The notes below the pieces were generated by a model. That model saw only the letters and a program-made list of their open reading frames with translations. It did not search any database and was not told the origin of the DNA. Shown here piece after piece: positions 11,200 to 22,718 of a stretch of DNA of 64,000 bases (position 1 is the first letter of the stretch; each line of letters begins with the position of its first letter). Both the position numbers and the translations under genes were made by a program. Location of the stretch: contig JAJEKV010000031.1 in the NCBI GenBank assembly GCA_021234155.1, positions 8,012,748-8,076,747 of the forward strand. The letters run 5' to 3'. The stretch comes from Isoetes taiwanensis (lineage: Eukaryota > Streptophyta > Lycopodiopsida > Isoetales > Isoetaceae).

Positions 11200-12608
11200 C
11201 CAAGGGGAAGCATCTTATAAACTGTCTCTACGTGGAGTAACTGCAAGTCTAATGGCCCTCAAAGTGTTGCAACTAGCTTATTTGAGGATTGCACGCCACA
11301 AGTTGGAATTCATGGTTTGACTATGGAGGATGGATCTCAAGAAGTCTGTAATCAGTATGTTGATGACACATTTCTCTTCCTAGTGGCTGAAGATGATAAC
11401 CTTCAAAATGCTAAGCTTCTGTTAGACTCTTTCTCATTGGAATCAAGGGTTCTTGTTGGATGGTTGACGTGCTCTGATTTACTCTTGGTCTTGGACATTC
11501 CTGTGGGTATATATATTTCTACCATAGATGCATGGGATATTATAGTTGAAGGCTTGCGTAAGCATCTTTTCTGACAGGGAGGATAATAGTTGCTAAGCAT
11601 GTTCTCAGCAACGCTCATATTTATATGACATCTGTAGTGCTGGTATCGCAATCAAAATTTTAGGAGGTTATAGCAGTTGTTTGCAATTTCATTTGGGCTG
11701 GTACTGAGACATGTGTGGTTGTGAAGGTTGCTTGGTCCACATGTATCAAACCAAGATTTGCGGGTGGGCTAGGTATGATTGACTTTGCCTTATAGAATAA
11801 AATTATGATCTCTAAGTTCATCTGTTGCTACGTCGTAGGCATGGTCCATTCACCTGGAATGAGGTTGGTTATGCAAGCACTTGGGCAATTGTGCATTCTT
11901 TATATTAGAAACTGGTGGACGTTGACATTGTCCCGGGTTGGCGGCTTCGTCTTCTCCCTCCTTAGTGGAAGCGAACATGGTACTGGGCTTGGGATAAATT
12001 GCTTCATCCCAAAGTTTCTGCCTTGTAGTGGCAGACCCTTCATAGATGTCTGTGGGTTAATGTGTTGGTTCATAAGTTTGCTCCCAGTATTTCAGAACTT
12101 TGCCCATTGTATAAGCGGCAGACTCTCAAGCATTGATTTGTTCTCTACGATCAAGTCCGGCCAGTTTGGTCGTGGTTGCTATCTCTCTTTCATGTGGCCT
12201 TGACTAGCCAGCAGGTGCTACTTGAGATCTATCCCTCCACTTGGAACAGGTTGCAGCAGCAGGCCTTTCATTTAGCATCAGGTTGGTTGGTGTGGTCTAT
12301 CTGGAAAAGGCGACGGCGGTGTTATCTTCAAGGGCTTAACAATTACTGCTGACCAAGTTCTTTATGAGGCACGAGATAAACTAATAAAGGCGTACCTATA
12401 TTTGCAGCTTGCTCCTGAGAAGAAGCGCTTGATTTTTGAGGAATTTTTGGGTATATCATCTCTTGCATAAGCGGGTTGCTCCACTCAGTGGATTATCCTT
12501 GTATGCTGAGATTTTATTCCTGCCTTTGCAATTATACATGTACTTTCTTGGGGTCTTGAATAAAGTTTAACGTCCTTCAACAAAAAAAAAAAAAAAAAAA
12601 AAAAAAAA
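11200..12608 (+). mobile_element. 5'-truncated LINE with poly(A) tail
   Basis: Plus-strand L1-type relic. At 11317-11574 the reading contains QYVDDTFLFLV, the RT palm motif with V in place of the common A, followed by the usual NLQNAKLLLDSF segment. Downstream, in shifting frames, are typical ORF2 pieces (around 11600-11790 an IWAGT-like motif and KPRFAGGLGMID). The 3' end has an AATAAA signal (12559-12564) and a run of A from 12582 to 12608, as expected for a LINE. Frameshifts make it non-coding. The 5' end is truncated, the normal fate of LINE copies. Confidence 0.75.
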
Positions 12609-12849
12609 GAAAAAGAAAGAAAAGTTGGAACATAAAAGTGTTTGTCGGCCTATAAAAATAGATTGGATTTGGTTATGCCTTGCACTCTCATTTACTTAAA
12701 CAATGGCAGTTCTTACTCGACATTTATAGTAGTCCAATAATTGTACGAAAGAGCACTTTAGTCATAAGTGAGATATAACAAGGTGCAAGGCACTACGGAT
12801 TGCCGTAATACCATATCTAATAGTTTTGTGTATCAGAATTCTCTCTCTA

Positions 12850-12852
<3 letters not shown>

Positions 12853-12924
<72 letters not shown>
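12853..12924. repeat. (CT)n microsatellite flanking Harbinger H1 on the left
   Basis: About 36 CT units on the plus strand, ending directly at the H1 terminal inverted repeat. The last three bases (TCT) would be the left target-site duplication. Confidence 0.95.
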
Positions 12925-12926
<2 letters not shown>

Positions 12927-13253
12927 CGTCGGCCACATGCTCGTAAAAAAATCCATCTCTCGTCACATACGGTTCCTCCCCGAAATGTACGTATTTTTTT
13001 GGGAGGAGAGGAGAGACGATTGTCTCTCGAGGCTTAACAGCCTCTGTTATTGGCGATTTTTGTCTTTGTTTGCGGATTTTTCGATCACGCATCAATTCCG
13101 CCGACGAGAAAAATGTGGATAATTCGATCGTAACGTTCAATTCGGGCCAAATTGTGGGATATTCAAGCACAGTATTTCTTGGTTCGGCGGGCTATGTGGG
13201 ATAATTCATTTCTAGTTTTCCCTCCCCTTTCTTTCGATTCCGGCCACTAAACC

Positions 13254-14615
13254 ATGGATCCGGTCATTCTTGGCATGATTGCCATGCTTTTTCGTGCTTT
13301 GACACTCGGATTTGCATTACAGAGATACCTTGTTTGCAGCTATTGGAACTCAATGAGCTCGAAGATCCAATGACCCTGTTCGATGACGATGTTTTAGAAG
13401 ACAACAATGGTATGTTTTTTTGCGCATCTGCAGCGTTAATGGTTCTTGGTTCCAAAGCAGGGTTAGAAGACCACCTAGAAGATTTTGGATTGCTCCAAGG
13501 CAGAGAACACAATGGGATAATATTGATAACCACGCATGGAATTGTATAGCTTCCTTTGAAGATGATATGTGGCACCAATTTTACAGGATGAAGAGAGCCA
13601 CATTTGAGAGATTGGTAGGTTTAATTGTGCCCTATCTTGTCAGGCCTGGTATTAAAGTAAGGCCCCCTGTTGATCCCAGGAAAGCGCTTGCTATGGTTCT
13701 CAGATTTTCTTGCACACGGGGATATGCCCTTACATGTCGGTCGAGATTTTATGTTGGGAAAGCAACAAAGTGCGAAATATACCAAGAAAATCACGCTTGT
13801 TTTGGCTTCAAGACAATGCTTTACAAACGCTTTGTTGCAATGCCTACAGGTGCAAGATTAATTGATTGCATTAAGGAATTCCATGATGCAACAGGGTTGC
13901 CCAATATATATGGTGCAGGTTGATTTGATCCCATATTTTTTATGGAGGAAACCCAAAAAAAAAGACAATGGGGAAGACTATTACAAAGCAGACATAAGAG
14001 GCATTCATGTCTCATGCAAGGAATTGTGACACATAGCGACTTTTTTATAAATGTTTGTGTAACAAGAATGAGTTCACATCCATGATTCAAACCAGTTCAA
14101 GAAGAGCTCCATCTATAACAAAATTGCTTCAAAACAAATTTTGCAAGAACCAAGGTGACTCTTAGTGGCGTAAAACCAAGAAGGGGCAGCCCTCTTCGAT
14201 CAAGATGTTCGTGTAAATATCCCACCTCTTCTATTAGGTGACTCAACCTATTCTAGCAGTGCCCTTTCTCCTTAAAGTTTTTCCTCAAAACCGGGGTGCT
14301 TATGGTAAGTTCAACAAAAGGATTTGTAGGGGCGAGTGTGTGTGGAGAATGGATTTGGGATTGTTAAGGAAAAATTGAATTCTCAAACACTTGCCCGTGC
14401 ATGTTGCCAAAGCTTCCAAGATCATACACGCATGTTGTGTTCTTTGGAACTTCTGTATAATGGAACACAAGGGCTGGGACATGCTGCCAATTGAGGATGA
14501 TCCTCCACCAGTTTACTACTATGAAACAGAAGCCATGAACAGGTCATTAAAAAAACAAGGTGATCAAATGAGGCACGTGTTATTTGAAAATCTGGAAGGA
14601 CATGTGATCCCATGA
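13254..14615 (+). pseudogene. PIF/Harbinger transposase relic (H1)
   Basis: HARBI1-type DDE transposase, broken by several frameshifts. Recognisable parts in order: an N-terminal leader starting at the ATG at 13254 (MDPVILGMIAML); the conserved block FYRMKRATFERLVGLIVPYL (about 13570-13640) followed by PPVDPRKALAMVL; then TMLYKRFVAMPTGARLID and ATGLPNIYGA leading to the first catalytic Asp region, which is frameshifted here. Near 14330-14365 a frame reads VENGFGIVKEK, keeping the catalytic Glu as GAG at 14345-14347. A C-terminal tail with YYYETEAMNRSLKKQGDQMR ends at about 14615. The family acts in the nucleus with a Myb-like partner to cut and paste the element. This copy cannot make a full protein. 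Confidence 0.85.
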
Positions 14616-14817
14616 TTGTTTTTTTGTAGACAATAAATATTAAATTCAAAAGTCAATTCTTATCTATCTCACTATCCTTACTTATTTGTCAGGCATTTCT
14701 TACATTATGATGAATAAGTGTTTGAGTTTAGAGCTAAGTTTCCATTTACAGCCTCAAAACATTTCACTTACAAATACTGAACAACCTGTTACAGAATTAG
14801 TGAGTCCCGTGACTTCA

Positions 14818-14968
14818 CAATTAGAGAACTTACAAGAGCAGGAAAAATCATTTGTACACAAACAAGTTTGAAAAGAGAAGTTTATATTCATAAAGCAATT
14901 AGAGAACTTACAAGAGCAGGAAAAATCATTTGTACACAAACAAGTTTGAAAAGAGAAGTTTATATTCA
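14818..14968. repeat. 73-bp tandem duplication, period 78 bp
   Basis: The block 14818-14890 is repeated at 14896-14968 with no difference seen by eye. It lies in the non-coding space of H1 between the transposase relic and the Ser-rich ORF and indicates a recent slip or duplication within the element. Confidence 0.9.
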
Positions 14969-15276
14969 AATAGAAAGATTACATGGGCATATAAAGCCCT
15001 GTTCAAAATATTTGAGCATTCCAGAAACATTCTAAGTGAGTCAAATGACTTCACTATATTAAAAACAAGTCTGCACACCTTCCAATGATACCAGGAAATC
15101 TGCATTTGTTTTCATCTGTCAGTTCCGAGCAATCATATGAGAAAAAAAGAATGGCAGCCATGCCATTTAACAAAAACAAAGGCATTTTATAAAAAGAAAA
15201 TGCATAACAAAAAAATGAGGTGAAGGAGAGTCAGATTCGCATAGAAAGGGGACACAGATCACAAGGAAAGGTTGGA

Positions 15277-15806
15277 CTACGAATTTGATGGAGGCACCAC
15301 ATTTCCTGTAGCTTCAAATATACACACTCCATATGCCCTGTACGGTTGTTTGCAGAATTTGCTGCCCATTCCAAAACCTCCTGATCCACGGAAATGCCCA
15401 TTCGAATAAAAGATGAAATGGTCTCCCTTCATCAAGCCGCCATGAATAACCTTGTGAGACATAACTTCAACTTCGTGGTCACTTGGTCGGGCCAAATGGG
15501 AGATGAAAACTCGCTTTCTTCTTGCTCCACTTCGTCAGAGGAGTCTTCTTGATTTTCCTGAAAAATATTCTGTAAGCTGACAGGCGGGTCACTAAACTGC
15601 TGAGAATCCCCACTGCTGTCGGGAAGAACCTCGTCACTGGAGGTAGGCCAGGTATCATGGTCAGAATAATAGGGTATCTCGGAGGAAGATGAAGATGTGG
15701 TGGGTGGAGTTCGATAGGAACTGGAAGAGGAACTAGAAGAGGAACTCGAAGAAGAGGAGGATCGGCTTGGAGAGCGTTGGCGCTTTCTGTTCACGACTCT
15801 CTCCAT
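15277..15806 (-). pseudogene. Extra Ser-rich acidic ORF carried by H1, frameshifted
   Basis: Unrecognised protein on the minus strand, starting at the ATG at 15806 (MERVVNRKRQRSPSR). It has a basic start, then a run of about 15 serines, then an acidic Ser/Asp/Glu stretch (SSDEVEQEESEFSSP). Around 15490 the frame must shift to reach a globular-looking C-terminus with HKVIHGGLMKGDHFIFY, GHFRGSGGFGMGSKFC and a stop at 15277; the other frame ends at 15432. The low-complexity head followed by a compact C-terminus suggests a nuclear adaptor or regulatory protein, but this is only inference. Harbinger elements normally carry just transposase and Myb-like genes. H2 lacks this segment entirely. It could be a captured host exon or a third element gene. 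Confidence 0.5.
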
Positions 15807-15975
15807 ATTGTCGAAGCGGCTTGCATGCAAGAATTGGAGGGAGCTTAAGTAGCCTTTACGAATTTGGATGACTGTGACTAGAAGGCAATATTTAATGCTA
15901 AAATAATAGGGCTGTACAACTTCTTTAATATTTAAGACTACTGGATGATTTTTTGACAGTTCCAAAAAAGAAATT

Positions 15976-17182
15976 CTAAAAAGCAAATAACTGAAAACGA
16001 ACCTTTATTCCTTGTTTTTGGCAAAGAAGTTTGGCAATTTCGAGCAAGGTCTCCTTTGTCATTTCACATATGCTTTGAGTCATTGCAGCCATTGACTCTG
16101 CAATTTTCGACCGTTTGCGAGATCTTATTGTTTCCAATTCCCTGACCAACTCAATTTTTCTTGCACTTTCTTCTTTCAGAAAATCTAATTTCTTCACCTC
16201 TGTGTCCCCAAATGTGCTTGCCATCTGTGATATTCCCATTGCAATGTCCTCATCTATTTGCAACCTGGACTTCTTTCTACTTGTAGGTTTTCCACAAACT
16301 CCAGGCTGATTACATGCTGCTGATCTAGGACTTGAAGAATCTGCCTGGTTTCCTGTGGGTGTCCTATTGATTGGAATTTCTGGCATCACTGGACTGCTTG
16401 GATTTCCCGTGTTAACATCATTGTTTGAATTGGGTGGATCAGCAAATTGGTCTTCAAATGTTTGCATCTGTTCCAACAGCTTTCAAAATAACTATCATTC
16501 ATGAAAGATTCTCGAGTAATTGGCATGCAAGTCTGCGCGACCTCAAAAGCTTCATTGCCAAATTCACCATCATCACCAAAGACCGGTATTGGATTATCGG
16601 AGGTAACACCATATTTAACTTCTTCCATTCTCACATACCACTTTGCCAACTTGATGGTTCGAAACCCTGTATGGCTACAAGCCTCCTTCTCATCTTTAAA
16701 TTTAGCTTGCAGCTTATCCCATTTGTTCTTTAGTTGTCTCACTCCACTAAACCCCCAACAAAGGGCTGCAATTTCATCATAATTTCCCTCCACTTTGTGT
16801 TTGGAGAGGTTGAGAGTGCCTCCGGTTACCAATTTCATCTCGTTCGGAGATTGAGGAATGTGGAGACACCGTGATCTGGCCATTGCATGGGGGACTTCCT
16901 ATTCTTTGTGTCTATCACTTTCGAATTTTCCCCGCTCATGCACAACAATAGCCAAAGCGTAATCGGTTTCTAAGGATTCACTCACAATATTGGAGGGTGC
17001 CCAATTTCACTGAATACACGCTTGGATCTCTTCTCTTTTGACTGTCTTGAAGTCGGAATTGGCTCGAAATTAGTCTCCAATTGAACATCCATGGAGATCG
17101 GCCCTGTCATTTTCCCGGTCCTTCTTGGTGCCATTTTTTCAATCCGAGGAGGCACGAAAGGCTTGGCCTGGTTGTCGGGCAA
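15976..17182 (-). pseudogene. Myb/SANT-like DNA-binding protein of Harbinger H1
   Basis: The usual partner gene of PIF/Harbinger transposases, needed for nuclear import and terminal-repeat binding. Pieces in order on the minus strand: a basic start (from 17182: KPFVPPRIEKMAPRRTGKMT), a degraded first part of the trihelix domain, then GVRQLKNKWDKLQAKFKDEK (about 16680-16740), the most diagnostic block of this Myb/SANT-like family, an acidic linker (FGDDGEFGNEAFE) and a C-terminal charged helix (15976-16476) with a possible zinc or disulfide pair CNQPGVCGKP and a likely coiled coil. Frame changes and at least one stop break it. H2 has the homologous gene in the same position. Confidence 0.75.
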
Positions 17183-17645
17183 AGCGGTCGAGAGGCCTTA
17201 GACATCCGAATTCAAGGAAATTGCAGGAATAAGGACGACACAAAAGGAAATTGCCGATCGAAATTAATGAACAAATGCACAAAAAACATAATGAAAATGC
17301 CTGCGTGATCGGATGAATACCTGGATCGTAATCGGCTATTTGCTTCGAGGAATTGGATACTTGGAGCAAGAATTAGGCGGCCTTGAAGATCAAGAAACAG
17401 GGAAATGGCTCCCGGTATTTGATTAATGGGAAACATTTCGGCGCTTTTTTGAAATGAAAATTAAGGCTAATTGTTTGGTTAGTGGGCAATGAAAACGCCC
17501 TAACTTGGTACATTGGGGCGAATCATCTCGAGGTGAGAGTTGGGTTTTCCCACTCTCACCCATCTCTCCCATCTCTCCCCCATCTCTCATCTCTCGTATT
17601 CTCTCGTATTCTCTCTCGTCATCTCTAAGTCAGCATGTGGCCAAC

Positions 17646-17648
<3 letters not shown>

Positions 17649-17692
<44 letters not shown>
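17649..17692. repeat. (CT)n microsatellite flanking H1 on the right
   Basis: Alternating TC/CT directly abutting the right terminal repeat. It reads CT on the same strand as the left flank, so it is not part of the inverted repeat; it looks like the split other half of the target microsatellite. Confidence 0.9.
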
Positions 17693-17696
<4 letters not shown>

Positions 17697-17749
17697 TCAC
17701 AGTGTCCTGACTGCAACCGTATTGTCATATTCACGGTCGTGGATGCGCA

Positions 17750-19300
17750 GGCATGGGGTGCCATAATGCGTTAGGGCAAGCAATTGAAGGTAATGTCCCT
17801 GTATGTGGACTGAGACCTCACCCTTAGAGCAACAAGAGTCCCACAGGCATGAGCTCACCAAGGTTAAAAGTTCAAAGAGGGGCTGTAGAACTAGTTCGAG
17901 GCAAGATATGCATTTTTTGTCCACCGAATGATGTTGCAAACCCTCAGGACTATTCCACTGAAGCCCCATCGTCCTCTGATCATGCTCCTACCCTGCCCAC
18001 TCCAGCTCCGCACCCTACTCCCGTTGCCTCAATGGCCACTACCGCCCCTCAGTCATATGCTACCTCTGTTCCTACTAATTTTTGCTATGCCCCTATAATC
18101 AGTCTGCTGCCTTTTCTTTCTCTTCCCCCACAACTCAACCTGCACATGCATATGCTGCTAACAAATTGGAAATGTACCTTAGGGTGGTCTCCTGGAATTG
18201 TCGGAATTTTCCATGGCAAAAAGGTGGCATTCTCAATTCCATAGCTGTAGATATGGATCTCATCTTCCTCAGGGAGACATGGGAGCATGCAGGGCACAGG
18301 TTACCCGATCTTCCAGATTACCAGCATTTCTCAGTCTTCCATAGCTGCACATGAAAGAGGGGACACCGGGGAGGGGGGGGGTGCCTGTTAGTATCGGACA
18401 AGCAGTCGATTTTCCTGCAAAAGACAAACAGACACAACCCTTACCTATGGATGCGGGTGTATAATTGTAATGGAAACCCTCTCTTCCTGGCCGCCTGCTA
18501 CTTCCCACATGCAGAAAGCAACTTCTACCACGCCCATTCAGATGTGGTTAGGATGGAATCTTATGTCGATCTATATGATGATATACAGCAACACAAGCAG
18601 TTGTGCAGTATCATACTCCTTAGAGATTTTAATGCGCAAACAAGAGTGGAGCAGTCCATAAGACTTGACCCCTTGGCTGATGATGTGTTTCCGCTGTGTC
18701 CCGCAGAGGCGGCTTGGCCACAAACATCAGATGACAACCAGGTCACGTGCTTCGGCAGGCAGTTGCTTTTGCTCTGCATTGACTTGGTGATTTGCAATCG
18801 CCTGCCATTGTGGCCCTCCTCCCACATGTGCACTTGTAGACAGAAGAACCACGGTAGAGATTCTAGTCTGTTGGATTATATGTTAATGGCTGAGCAGGAT
18901 ATGCATATCATCAATCACTTCCAAGTGGGCATAGATAGTAGAGACGAGAAGCTGATTCAGATCACCTTTTGCTCTACCTGAAGTTGGCTTGACAAGCTAC
19001 GAACCCCTCGATGGCAGCTCCTTGTATACCTCAGTTGTGGTTGGATTACAATCAGGCAGAGGATTATGCAGGGAATATTACTTCTAGACAGTGGGAGTAG
19101 TACTTGCAGCAGCTCTATAATCCTCAAGGGGCACAATTAGCCATGCCCTCACAGAATGGTCCGGCATTAGAAGTCACAGAGGAGGATGTCATCCAGGGCC
19201 TACAGTGTCAGGCCAACGGAAAAGCAGGGGACCTAGACAATATGCAAGTTCATAAGGTGGTCGAGCTATTTTGTCTCAAGCGTAGGCACAAGTAGCCCTA
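17750..19300 (+). mobile_element. LINE relic with endonuclease domain
   Basis: Plus-strand fragment of an L1-type ORF2. Around 18160-18350 the reading contains LRVVSWNCRNFPW and DLIFLRETWE, the first catalytic motifs of the APE-like endonuclease. At 18451-18981 it continues with ACYFPHAESNFYHAHSD and a degraded LLRDFNAQ (normally GDFNA), then LLDYMLM. At 19104-19295 the linker before the RT appears (NGKAGDLDNMQVHKV). Frameshifts at about 18360 and 18980 break it, and the RT is missing. The Pro/Ala-rich stretch at 17849-18080 may be the linker before the endonuclease. Confidence 0.7.
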
Positions 19301-19727
19301 AATAATAAGAAACATAGCAACTAAGCTGATACATAAGGAGGAAAAGAGGACAAAATTTTCATTGATGTAAGCAAGTATAAATATCGGTAATAGGATCTAA
19401 GACAAAAGATGTTGGAAGCTGAGTTTACACTCGGATCAAACTAGTTCAATGCCCACCTTCAGATGCTTCTTTCTACTTTTTTTTTCCTTCTACATTCAGA
19501 AGGTAATGGATATGAGGGCTCAGATATGCCCTCAAACAAGCACTTATTATTTATACATACTTCATCCTGTATACTTGTACAGCTTGTCAGCAGTCTTATT
19601 GTTGCCATGGTTTTTCATTCGAAAACCCTTCGGGATTCTCCCTCTTCTCGTTCTATTATCTATTTTCTTTCCTCTCTTCTTTTATCTCTTCTCGATATTC
19701 TCTCTCCCTCTATTCTTTCTCTCTCTT

Positions 19728-19859
<132 letters not shown>

Positions 19860-20122
19860 TTAGCCACATGCTCCAAATTTTTTAACTCTCGCCGTATACT
19901 ATGTGAGATAAAAATTATACCGTATGCGTTGAGAGATGGACGAGAGACGCCCGTTAGGATAGTTTTCGACCGGAAAGGAGGGAGATCCACTGGGATTTTT
20001 CTTCCCACCTCCTCCTTGGCGCCAATTCGAGCTCAAATTATCCCACAATCAAGATTTCGCCTCCTAGCAAGTTCCGAAATATCCCATATCCTTGTTTTCC
20101 AGTTTCTAGTGTCCTATATTTT

Positions 20123-21264
20123 GTGTTTGGAAGCCATTTACATTCAATCTCAGCTCTAGAATCAGACTTCTCGGCCCGTATTAGCATTATTTCGATTGAT
20201 CTGGTCATTTTGGGCATGATTGCCATGCTTTTGAGGGCTATTCAACTCGGGTTGGCTTTCCAAAGCTACTGTCTATATTTGATACAAGAGAATGAACGAG
20301 AAGGGTCAACACTCTTGTTAGCATGTTCTTTGAGATTAAGGAAGCCTCCCCAGAGATTTTGGATATGTCCAAGGCAGACAATACAGTGGGACAACATTGA
20401 TAATCATGCTTGGAATTGCCTCCCCTCTTTTGAGGATGATATATGGCATCAGTTCTATCGAATGAAGAGGGCTGCATTCGAGAAACTAGTTGGTCTTATT
20501 GTCCCTTACTTAATCAGACCTGGAATGAAGATTAGACCCCCTGTTGATCCCAGAAAAGTAGTGGCCATGGTGCTTTATTTCTTAGCACATGGTGAAAAAC
20601 CTCTACATGTAGGTCAAAGATTTTATGTAGGTAAAGCTACTGTGCAAAAATACACGAAAAAACAACTCTTGCTTTGGCATCCAAGACTATGCTTTACAAG
20701 AGGTTCATTGCTTTACCAACAGGCCAAAGATTGTTAGGTATAAACAAAGATTCTGAAGATGTTACAGGTATACCAAATATCTTTGGAGCTGTTGATGGAT
20801 CTCATATCTATTTGTATAGAAAACCATGGAGCAAAGACAAGGGTGATGACTATTACTCCACGCACAAGAGACATTCCTTCCTTATGCAAGGTGTGGTTAC
20901 TCACCAAAGACTCTTCATTAATGTCTGTGTAAATAGGACTGGTTCTGTGCATGATGCAAATCAATTTAAGAAGAGTTTGTTATACAAGAGATTGTCTGCC
21001 AAATAGATAATGCAGGAACCTACTGTTCAGATGATAGGTAAAAAGATTAGTCAGGGCCAAATGACTGATCAGGAAGTTGTAGTTACAATTCCACCAATGC
21101 TGCTTGGGGATTCAGCATATCCCTCTCGAAGATTTCTGATCAAAGTTTTCCGTGATGGAAAGGGAGCCTATGGCAGATTTAATAAAAGGATCTGTAGAGG
21201 TAGAGTGTGTGTAGATAATGGATTTGGTGTTATAAAAGAAAAATTCAGAATTCTGTTTGGATGA
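20123..21264 (+). pseudogene. PIF/Harbinger transposase (H2), frameshifted, catalytic Glu replaced
   Basis: Better preserved than the H1 copy. Part one (20123-20737) has FYRMKRAAFEKLVGLIVPYL, PPVDPRKVVAMVLYFLAHGE and GKATVQKYTKK, an N-terminal DNA-binding and helical region. A frame change near 20675 leads to part two (20674-21006) with PNIFGAVDGSHIYL, the first catalytic Asp, and GSVHDANQF, the second. A stop at 21004-21006 precedes part three (21010-21264), with LLGDSAYP and then VDNGFGVIKEKF. The third catalytic residue, Glu in the usual VEN motif and in the H1 copy, is Asp here (GAT, 21214-21216). The tail after the last motif is missing, consistent with an internal deletion relative to H1. 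Non-functional as it stands. Confidence 0.85.
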
Positions 21265-22380
21265 TCCAAGCTTGGCAATCTCGAGAAGGGCGTCCTTTAT
21301 CATCTGACAAAATACTTTGTATCATGCTGGCCATGAATCCAGCAATTTTTAGACTGCTTGCTGATCTCATTGTCTCCAATTCCTTGATCAATTTCGCTTT
21401 CTTCATTAAATCCTCTCTCATGAACTCCAATTTCCTTGCGTCATTTTCACCAAAACTGTTTGCCATTTTAGATATTCCTATTGCTATGTCTTCATCAATG
21501 TGAACTTCGATCTTCTTTTAGTTGTTGGTTTCCCACACACTCCAGGTTTATTGCAAGCAGTTGATCTTGGACTTGTCTCAAAGCTATTGCAACCATTTGT
21601 TGTTTCTTTCCCACTATTTTCTTTTTGAGCACTTGAAGTATCCTTACTGCTGTGCTTCTCATTACCAATAGGGCTATTAAGACTGTCAGGAACACCTCCA
21701 GTATTATCAACATTTATGAATTCCTCTTCCACAAAGAGGCTTCAGTATCAATTGTCTCATAGAATGCTTGAGAGATGAATTCATTTGTGAACATTTGAGC
21801 TTCCTCAAATGCCTCGGGACCAAAAGATCCATCATCTCCACCACCAGGTATGTCTCTCTGATTAGTCTGTCCATGCTTTAAATCTTCCATGAATTCAAAC
21901 CATGGCCAACTCGAAGGTTCCGCACCAGTCCTATTTGAAGCTTTTTTTTCATCCCTAAATTTTATATGTAGCTTATCCCATTTGTTTCTCAATTGCCTTA
22001 AATCTTCTAAACTTTCTACTAATGTGAAGTTTGATCATGATCTCTCTCCACTGACTGGCAGAAAGATTAATATTTCCATTGTTATGAACCTTATACTCTT
22101 TCATCAAAGATAACATTGTGCCAATTGCATTGTCAGACCAATCAACAGATCGCTTTCTTTTTTTTGCTTTCAATGGCAGTAGAATCATTTTCATGAACAA
22201 TCAAGGCCAAAGAATTTTCAGGGGGCATTGATTCACCAGGATCTGAAGCCAATGCTTCCTCAGATTGTAATCTTTTGCACCTTAAGGATGAGAACTGATC
22301 TGCAATACATCAGATTCAAGAATTTGGCCAGTCATCTTCTTCGGCCTCTTTGAAGGCAATTTCTCGGTTATAAGAGGTAC
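21245..22380 (-). pseudogene. Myb/SANT-like DNA-binding protein of Harbinger H2
   Basis: Minus-strand partner gene. N-terminal part KPFVPLITEKLPSKRPKKMT is cut by the Copia insertion at 22398. Around 22150 there is KKRKRSVDWSDNAIGTMLSL, with the first conserved Trp and helix of a trihelix/Myb-like domain, then QLRNKWDKLHIKFRDEKKAS (about 21930-21990), an acidic linker (GGGDDGSFGPEAFEEAQ) and a C-terminal region with CNKPGVCGKP and a charged helix ending around 21245. Several frame changes separate the parts. It overlaps the end of the transposase reading by about 20 bp, which suggests that a deletion joined the two genes. Confidence 0.75.
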
Positions 22381-22398
22381 AAAAGGTTTTGTGGTTGC

Positions 22399-22624
22399 TG
22401 ATAAAACATGCAACAGGAATAAAGCAAGCACAAGTGAACTGATAGCACAAAGCAGAATAAGACGCACAAGAACTGGTGATTGTTCCATTGATCCAATGTG
22501 GTACTTATACACTTGTCATAATAGATAGGTACATCAACCAAAACGGTAAGTACCAACTTCCTATAATCCGTCACCAACTTCCCATGATTACAGGCATAAA
22601 CTTCTTAGATTACATAAATCAACA
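22399..22624 (-). repeat. Copia 3' LTR
   Basis: Begins TGATAAAACATG and ends AAATCAACA as read on plus, the complement of an LTR running TGTTGATTT to TTTTATCA. A purine-rich AAGTAGGGG on the minus strand (about 22625-22633) precedes it as a polypurine tract. Confidence 0.95.
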
Positions 22625-22718
22625 CCCCTACTTAAGATAAGAAGTTTACTCAAAAATTAACCCCTACTGAAACAAATACACTGAAACAAACTGAAGATCT
22701 TCAAGACAGCAACAAGTG

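Larger units (their letters stand above)
12925..17648 (+). mobile_element. PIF/Harbinger DNA transposon H1, 4724 bp, inserted in a (CT)n microsatellite
   Basis: Terminal inverted repeats of 18 bp: TGCGTCGGCCACATGCTC at 12925-12942, and at 17631-17648 the complement of TGCGTTGGCCACATGCTG (two mismatches). Both flanks are TCT, giving the 3-bp target duplication expected for PIF/Harbinger, although inside (CT)n this is automatically satisfied. Cargo: a DDE transposase relic on the plus strand, and a Myb/SANT-like gene plus an extra Ser-rich ORF on the minus strand. The two standard Harbinger genes converge. A shorter sibling, H2, starts at 19856. Confidence 0.85.

Noticed and set aside
12762-13170. 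Arg/Glu- and Ser/Leu-repeat proteins encoded by the CT tract (also at 19449-20008 and 50674-51124)
   Set aside because: Translations of simple dinucleotide repeats with no other coding evidence.
12925-17692. (CT)n as part of the Harbinger terminal inverted repeat
   Set aside because: Both flanks read CT on the same strand; an inverted repeat would require AG on one side.
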